A stretch of DNA of 64,000 nucleotides from Gambelia wislizenii (taxonomy: Eukaryota; Chordata; Lepidosauria; Squamata; Crotaphytidae). This document shows positions 58,142 to 64,000 of the stretch, piece by piece. Numbering within the stretch: position 1 is the stretch's first letter; each line of letters opens with the position of its first letter. The stretch is from the NCBI GenBank assembly GCA_030847615.1, contig JAUMIR010000003.1, forward strand, positions 284,574,265 through 284,638,264. The letters are read 5' to 3'. Below the pieces are notes generated by a model, which did no database searches, was not told the DNA's origin, and saw only the letters and a program-made list of their open reading frames with translations. The position numbers and the translations under genes were made by a program.

Positions 58142-60883
58142 ATAATAATATAATAATAATAATAAAATTTATTTATACCCCGCCCCTCTGCTAAAAACAA
58201 TCGGGGTGGCTTCCAACAATTAAAACATTATAATAATGACTAAAAACACCACCCTCCCCACCCTCCCCCATAAAAAGACATTAAACACAATAAGATTAAA
58301 ACCTTCTAACTAAAAAACACATTAAAAACAAATATATAGATAATTTTAAAAAAGCCAGGAGACTGAGTTCCTGAGGCCGGGATCTAATCAGGAAAGGCCT
58401 GCAGAAAGAGATCCGTCTTTAGTACTTTTTTAAAGCTACTCAAGCTCGTCAGCTGACGGATCTCATTCAGCAGGCCATTCCACAATTTGGGGGCGATTAC
58501 TGAAAAGGCCCTCTGGGAGGTTGCAGACAGCCTAGATTTTTGTGGCTGAAGCAGATTCCTCCCAGAGGACCAGAGTACGCAGGGAGGATTATATGGGAGG
58601 AGGCGGTTCCGGAGATAAGTTGGACCCAAGCCATTTAGGGCTTTAAAGGTAATAACCAACACCTTATACTGGGCCCGGAAACTGATAGGCAGCCAGTGGA
58701 GAGATTTTAGTATTGGAGTTATATGATCTCTCCGAGATGTTCCTGAGACAACTCTGGCTGCCATATTTTGTACCAACTGAAGTTTCCGGACCAAGCATGA
58801 GGGTAGCCCCATGTAGAGCGCATTGCAGAAATCTAGACGAGAGGTTACCAGCGCGTGCACCACAGTCTCGAGGTCCCTTACTTCCAGGAAAGGGCACAGC
58901 TGGCGTATCAGCCGAAGCTGATAACAAGCGCTCCTGACCGTCGCATTCACTTGACTCGTCATCTGAAGTGATGAATCAAGGAGCACCCCCAGACTGCGAA
59001 CACAGTCCTTAACGGAGAGCGTGACCCCATCCAGGACTGGTGGTTGCAACCCAACTCCTGGTTTTGGGGCCGCTATCTTGAGCACCTCCGTTTTGTCTGG
59101 ATTTAATCTCAATCTGTTTTTCCTCATCCAGCCCATTACAGCTTTAAGACAGTCATTAAGAGGAGAGATGCCATTGGGATTCGAGGCCGATGATCGGGAC
59201 AAGGAGAAATAGATCTGGGTGTCATCAGCGTACTGATAACACCCAGCCCCATAACCCCGAATAATCTCACCCAGCGGCTTCATATAGATGTTAAATAGCA
59301 TCGGGGACAGGATGGCGCCCTGCGGAACACCACAAGTAAGCTCCTTTCTGCTGGAGCAGCTGTCCCTGAGCAACACCCTCTGGGACCTGCCCGTGAGGAA
59401 GGACCGGAACCACTGGAGCGCAGTGCCTCCGATTCCTAACCCACTCAGGCGATCCAGGAGAATGCCATGATCTATCGTATCGAAAGCCGCTGAGAGGTCC
59501 AGAAGCACCAACAGGGACACATTACCCCTGTCGATGCTTAGATGCAGATCATCGGTCAAGGCAACCATGGCAGTCTCAACTCCAAATCCCGTCCTGAAGC
59601 CAGTTTGAAATGGGTCTAGATAATCAGTTTCATCCAAGACCACTTGGAGTTGAAGAGCAACTGCCCTCTCGATCACTTTGCTCAAGAATGGTAACATAGA
59701 AACCGGCCTATAGTTGTTCATGTCCAGGGGGTCTAGGGAAGGTTCTTTCAGGAGTGGCCTAACTGCTGCTTCCTTTAAACAAGATGGAACACACCCTTCC
59801 CTGAGGGATGCATTGATGATGTCCTTAAGGAACACCATCAAGGCAGTCCCCCCCTGGATGGCCAGCCATGAAGGGCAAGGATCAAGAGGGCAGGTCGTCT
59901 TCCTCACTCTACAAAGTAGCTTGTCCACGTCCTCGGTACTCACAGATTGAAATTGATTCAGTAAACTTACATCAATGGAGTTGCTGGACACCTCGTCAAT
60001 TGTTTCTGTCAAAATGCTGGCATCTAAGTCGGCTCTTATCCGAGAGATTTTATCTGCAAAGTAGTTGTTAAATGCATCACAGCAGGCCGTTGTTGGGTTA
60101 AGCAATGGGTTCTGTGCAGGTATAACCTGCATCATCTCCCTTACCACCCTAAACAGCTCTGCTGGACGGGACTCTGCAGACCCAATACGTGCAGAGGAGA
60201 AGGATCTCTGCGCTGCACGTATTGCCTCTCGATAGGACCGAAGAAAATTCCTATGTCGAGTCCTGTCGGATAAGAGTCGAGTTTTCCGCCAGTTGTGCTC
60301 TAGTCGTTGTCCAACCCACTTCATTTTCCTAAGCTCTGAAGTATACCATGGCTTACGGTTAGAGGCGGGTTGGAAAGGACGCTTGGGAGCGATCATGTCA
60401 ATAGCCTTGGTAAGATCGGTGTTCCAAGTATTAACCAAAGCTTCGACAGGGTCACCGGCGTTACCAACCATTAAACCCTCCAAGGCTTTCTGGAATCCTA
60501 TTGGTTCCATTAGCCTTCGGGGGCGGACCATTCTAATGGGTCCACCACCCCCAGTGGGGCGGGAAGAGACTCTTAGTTCAGTCTTGACCAGGAAATGATC
60601 CGTCCATGACAATGCGGCGGTTTTAATAACCACTGCCCACGGATATTCCTGTTCCGTACTAAATACCGCATCGAGAGTATGACCCGCACAATGTGTGGGC
60701 CCAATGACCAATTGGGATAGGCCCATGTTTGTCATGGTTTCCATGAACTCCCGAGCTGCACCAGTCAGATTTGTCAAGCTGGTCCCGAGTGGAATGTTAA
60801 AGTCGCCCAGAACTAAAAGTCTGAGCGACTCCAACAGCAACTCTGAGACCAGCTGTGTCAGCTCAGTTAGGGAGTCTGCTAGT
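58142..60883 (-). mobile_element. L2 LINE, 5'-truncated, with an open 835-codon frame
   Basis: This is the best-preserved LINE in the window. The frame 60891-58384 covers the end of the endonuclease (GDFN at residues 29-32, SWTDHF near 97), then FDTIDH near residue 467, GVPQGAILSPMLFNIY and the catalytic QYADDTQ (YADD at 59221-59232, about residue 554), to a C-terminal end KTDLFLQAFPD. Reverse-transcriptase motifs are intact; the N-terminal endonuclease is missing. CTTCT at 58137-58141 and 60884-60888 is the target duplication. The 3' end is an ATAATAAT tail. The copy is young by its open frame but cannot be autonomous. Confidence 0.93.
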
Positions 60884-61254
60884 CTTCTCATTTCAAAGGC
60901 AGACCCCCAGCACTAGTTGCTCTCTCTGAGGTCAGAACTCCCAGCGAGCCCTGCCATCACAAGGCTAGCTGCCTGTTTTGACTTCAGAGAGGTGACTACT
61001 GCTGGCACTTTGCTTTTCTTGGAGCTCAGAGGGGTGATTGTGTGCTGGAAAAGCAAAGCAGCAGTGGCTTCAGAGAGGCAACTACCACTGGTGCTTTGCT
61101 TTTCCCAGAGCTCAGAGTCAAGCATGAGTAACAGCTTTGAACCGAAGCAAACCCAATACAGTTTTGGGCTTTGGTAGGTGTAGTTGTTTAAATCCGGACC
61201 AGAGTAGCCTGAATTTCATGCACCACAGCTCCAGGTCAAAGTATTCCTAGTCTT

Positions 61255-61478
61255 AGGAAATTATCACACTATACTGTTATAGCACTATTATTCTACTTTA
61301 ACTGCTCTGGCTGCCTCCGGTGGAATCCTGGGATTTGCACTTTAGGGAGGGGCATTTAGAACTCTCAGCCAGAGAGCTCTTAAGCCTCACTAAACTACAA
61401 ACCCCAGCATTCCACAGGAGGCAGCCATAGCAGTTAAACTGGAATAACAGCAGTATAATGTGATAAAGTCCCCATTTG
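61255..61478. mobile_element. MITE, about 215-bp family, copy 2
   Basis: Ends GGAAATTATCACACTATACTG and, on the other strand, GGGACTTTATCACATTATACTG. The centre has GGAATCCTGGGATTTG mirrored by CAAACCCCAGCATTCC, and a CCAGAGAGCTCTTAAG core. It is inserted in nested element copy B. Confidence 0.82.
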
Positions 61479-61624
61479 GATTTTTACCTCCCATGTAATC
61501 AAGCCCTTACTCTCCTAATACCTCTAGCTCCTCATCCTGTCATACATACCAGCCTTTTTTTTCTCTCTCCAAAACCAGCGGTACCCAGCATAACATAGGA
61601 TGTTATAGTAGATTTGAAAGGTCT

Positions 61625-61815
61625 ACATAGAATCATAGAATTATAGAGTTGGAAGAGACCACGAGGGCCATCCAGTCCAACCCCCTGCCACGCAGGAAAT
61701 CTTGATCAAAGCATCCCTGACAGATGGCAATCCAGCCTCTGTTTAAAGACCTCCAAGGAAGGAGACCCCACCACGCTCCGAGGGAGTGTGTTCCACTGCC
61801 GAACAGCTCTTATTG
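61625..61815 (-). mobile_element. CR1 LINE 3' fragment
   Basis: On the minus strand it ends with the CR1 signature: GGCAGGGGGTTGGACTGG, CGTGGTCTCTTCCAACTC, then AATTCTATGATTCTATG. Nearly the same as 37740-37920. Confidence 0.92.
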
Positions 61816-62528
61816 TACATGGTTCAGCTACACACTATTATTTTAGGAAAAAATATTGCATTGTTTTACATGTAGGTGGTGAATGGCTGAGGAGGTGAGA
61901 GGAAGGAGGGGCCCTGTGAGGCTGGGGGTGTAGGAGTGGATTGTGAGGTGGAGAGGGAATTTGCATGTGGGTGGTGATTGGCTGAGGGAGTGAGAGGAGG
62001 GAGGGGACTGGTTGGGTAAGCAGCCAGTCATCACACTGGGAGAGGAAACATACCCAAGCGTTTTAGATATAGATCCCCTCAAATATTCAGCCAATCAGCC
62101 ATCACTCCTAACATTTTGTTATCTCACCTCTCCCAACAGATCCTTACCTTATAACTTATGCTACACATTACATACATAATTATACTTTACCTTATCTAAT
62201 AAATGCAATGTGAGTTTCTGCCTAAGACCAGAACATCACACAGTACAAAAACGGAAGAGTAAAATAGTCTTAGGACACTTTGTGAGCAAAAGACTGTTTG
62301 TTTTTCAAATGCATTGTGGAACATTCCAAAACAGAGAAATAAAATTCACAGGGATTATTGATACATGCTTTCACATCTAGATAGTATACAAATTGATTAC
62401 ATTAAATAAATTAGGACTGACTAACCAAAACATCACAAAATGCAAACTGATTATATTACCTTGGCTTTGAAGACATCTGGTTATTTGTAGGAAGAAAGGA
62501 ATTTATTGTTGCAGTAAATAAAATACAG
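61816..62528. other. EVA1C intron 1, nothing recognised
   Basis: A purine-rich tract near 61890-62040 contains repeated GTGAATGGCTGAGG-AGTGAGAGGA-type text in two diverged copies. No exon was seen. Confidence 0.4.
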
Positions 62529-62530
62529 TA

Positions 62531-62745
62531 CAGTTGTCCCTCCATATTCATGGATTTAAGTATTGACGGCTTGAAAATATTCTTAAAAAAATAATAATCC
62601 AAAAAGCAAACCTTGATTTTGCCATCTTATATAAGGGACACCATTTTGCTATACCATTGCATATAATGGGACTTGAGTATTCATGGATTTGGGCATCCAC
62701 GGCGGGTCCTGGAAACAAACCCCAGCGAACGTGAAGGGACAACTG
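62531..62745. mobile_element. Pogo/Tigger-like MITE, copy 2
   Basis: CAGTTGTCCCTCCATATTC at the left and GTGAAGGGACAACTG at the right, with TA on both sides (62529-62530, 62746-62747). Nearly the same as 41300-41522. Confidence 0.92.
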
Positions 62746-62937
62746 TATATGTATACAGTAGACTTGCCAGCTCTTGCCTGAAGGGTACTCCTGTGCAGTT
62801 ATTGTTAATATATAATATAATATAATAAATATAATATAATATAATCTTGTTAGGAAAAGCTTGACTGATCCAGCTTCTTCTCTCACAGGAGTTCCTTCCA
62901 AATGTGGAAAACTGCCAGCCCAACTATGTGCCTTATC

Positions 62938-63145
62938 ATATTACATAATGATAGTACTATGATTCTATTTTAACTACTATGGTTCCATCCTATAGAATCC
63001 TGGGACTTGGAGTTTAAGGAGTGGTATTTACAATTCTCAGCCAGAGAGTTCCTTTAATGCCTCATCAAAGTACAAACTCAAGGATTCCCTAGGATACAGC
63101 CATGACAGTGGAATCATAGCAGTGTAATTGTGTAGCGTGAGGAGG
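62938..63145. mobile_element. MITE, about 215-bp family, copy 3
   Basis: Left text GATAGTACTATGATTC and TTTTAACTACTATGG; right text, on the other strand, CACAATTACACTGCTATGATTCC. Core GGAATCCTGGGACTTGG-type (here GAATCCTGGGACTTGG) and CCAGAGAGTTCC. Related to 39685-39908 and 61255-61478. Confidence 0.78.
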
Positions 63146-64000
63146 TCTTATGTGTCTTTCTTGCCCATTCACCTCACTGGAATCAGGACCACAATCTGTT
63201 TAGTATTCAATTTATGCATGGTTCTGTGTAACATAGTTTCTCTTTAAGATACCTGCATGCTTGTAGCATGATTTAAAGAGAGCGTTCTTCGATGAAGAGG
63301 CTCTGTAAGTAGCACCTCCTCAGGACATTGAAGAATTTGGTCCTAAATCTGTGTCAGTTTAAGTTTCAAATTGTTTGGAACCAAAAGTTCCCATGTACAA
63401 AGCTGCCTAGTATTCCCTGGAGAACATTAGGTATGCAGAGACGTTTGAATCCATTCCGAGCATCTTAACTGCCACTTTGATCCTGCACATTCCAATTCTA
63501 GTATCTAGGCTCTTTTCATCAGCAATTGAATTATTAAATTTTTAAAATGTCTTAGTAAAAATCAGCTGCTTCATGCATGCTGGTACCTTTTATTTGTTTT
63601 TTTAAATGGATAGAACTGAATAGAAAATACATTTTCCTTCTCAGATGGCATTTAAAAGGCCAGTGATGTAATTAAATTGTGCCCATACTTGTACACACTG
63701 AAGGATAAAAATAGTGTTGGGATTTGACTGCTACTCTTTGATAAGAAAAACTGATGATGTACTGGTATGTGGATTGGTTCACTCAGGCACTACTGAAACA
63801 TTAATAGCTCACAGAATATTACACTTTTCAGGTCTCGCACTCCTAAGTCTCTCCTCTACATTTCATGCCCAGTTTAAATTCCTAGAAGAAAACAGAAACA
63901 ACTCCCCTCCCCATTAACTCTCATGGGCAGCCATGTACAAAATAACTCAAAATAATGTAAAGACATCCATCTGTTCAGTATACCCAATCTATTCTGATTG
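63146..64000. other. EVA1C intron 1 or upstream DNA, nothing recognised
   Basis: No exon-1-like segment with a signal peptide, no GC-rich promoter region and no classified repeat was seen. Confidence 0.4.

Larger units (their letters stand above)
57833..61506 (+). mobile_element. Nested TIR element, copy B (about 0.7 kb plus two insertions)
   Basis: It starts GGGCTAGTCTACACCAGG and ends GTAATCAAGCCC, matching the termini of copy A (6446-8925). It is split by an L2 LINE (58142-60883) and by a MITE (about 61255-61478). After the MITE the outer element resumes with CATTTGGATTTTTACC, the equivalent of TCTGGATTTTTAC in copy A. Without the insertions it is about 0.7 kb. Confidence 0.8.

Noticed and set aside
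61816..64000. EVA1C exon 1 with signal peptide
   Set aside because: No minus-strand frame with a start codon, hydrophobic stretch and phase-1 GT donor resembling the family was found here, though a poorly conserved exon could be missed.

Overview
The window is vertebrate genomic DNA, most likely from a squamate reptile (an iguanian-type lizard is my guess). It mixes L1, L2, CR1, RTE-like LINEs, tRNA-derived SINEs with an ACAACAACAA tail, solo LTRs and many short inverted-repeat DNA transposons. There is no bacterial-style gene density. Nearly every open frame outside the one host gene is either transposon-derived or chance.

The host gene is EVA1C (eva-1 homolog C, formerly FAM176C/C21orf63) on the minus strand. 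Seven coding exons read from 56868 down to the stop at 10330. All seven junctions at both ends have AG acceptors and GT donors (the last exon has only an acceptor), and the phases agree at every join. They give 404 codons: two SUEL-type galactose-binding lectin domains, a linker, one transmembrane helix, an acidic stretch and the FAM176 tail. The exon with the start codon and signal peptide was not found and probably lies beyond position 64000.

Layout: 1-10120 is DNA downstream of EVA1C with a foldback element, LINE pieces and a nested transposon cluster (6446-8925). 10330-10766 is the last exon. 10767-24386 is an intron holding a pogo-like element and a full-length but decayed L1 (about 12288-20728), itself interrupted by a solo LTR and an L2 fragment. 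24387-24848 holds two small exons. 24849-38002 is an intron with LINE fragments, one of which has lost its reverse-transcriptase catalytic motif. 38003-38146 is an exon, 38147-46996 an intron with a clean solo LTR. 46997-47149, 49562-49685 and 56672-56868 are the remaining exons. 56869-64000 belongs to intron 1, with a second copy of the nested cluster carrying a long L2 insert.

I did not find a new biological system. The best material is transposon archaeology that can be resolved to the base: paired copies of a roughly 0.7-kb element that serve as each other's empty sites, target-site duplications that date insertions, and an 835-codon L2 reading frame whose ATG comes from flanking DNA.
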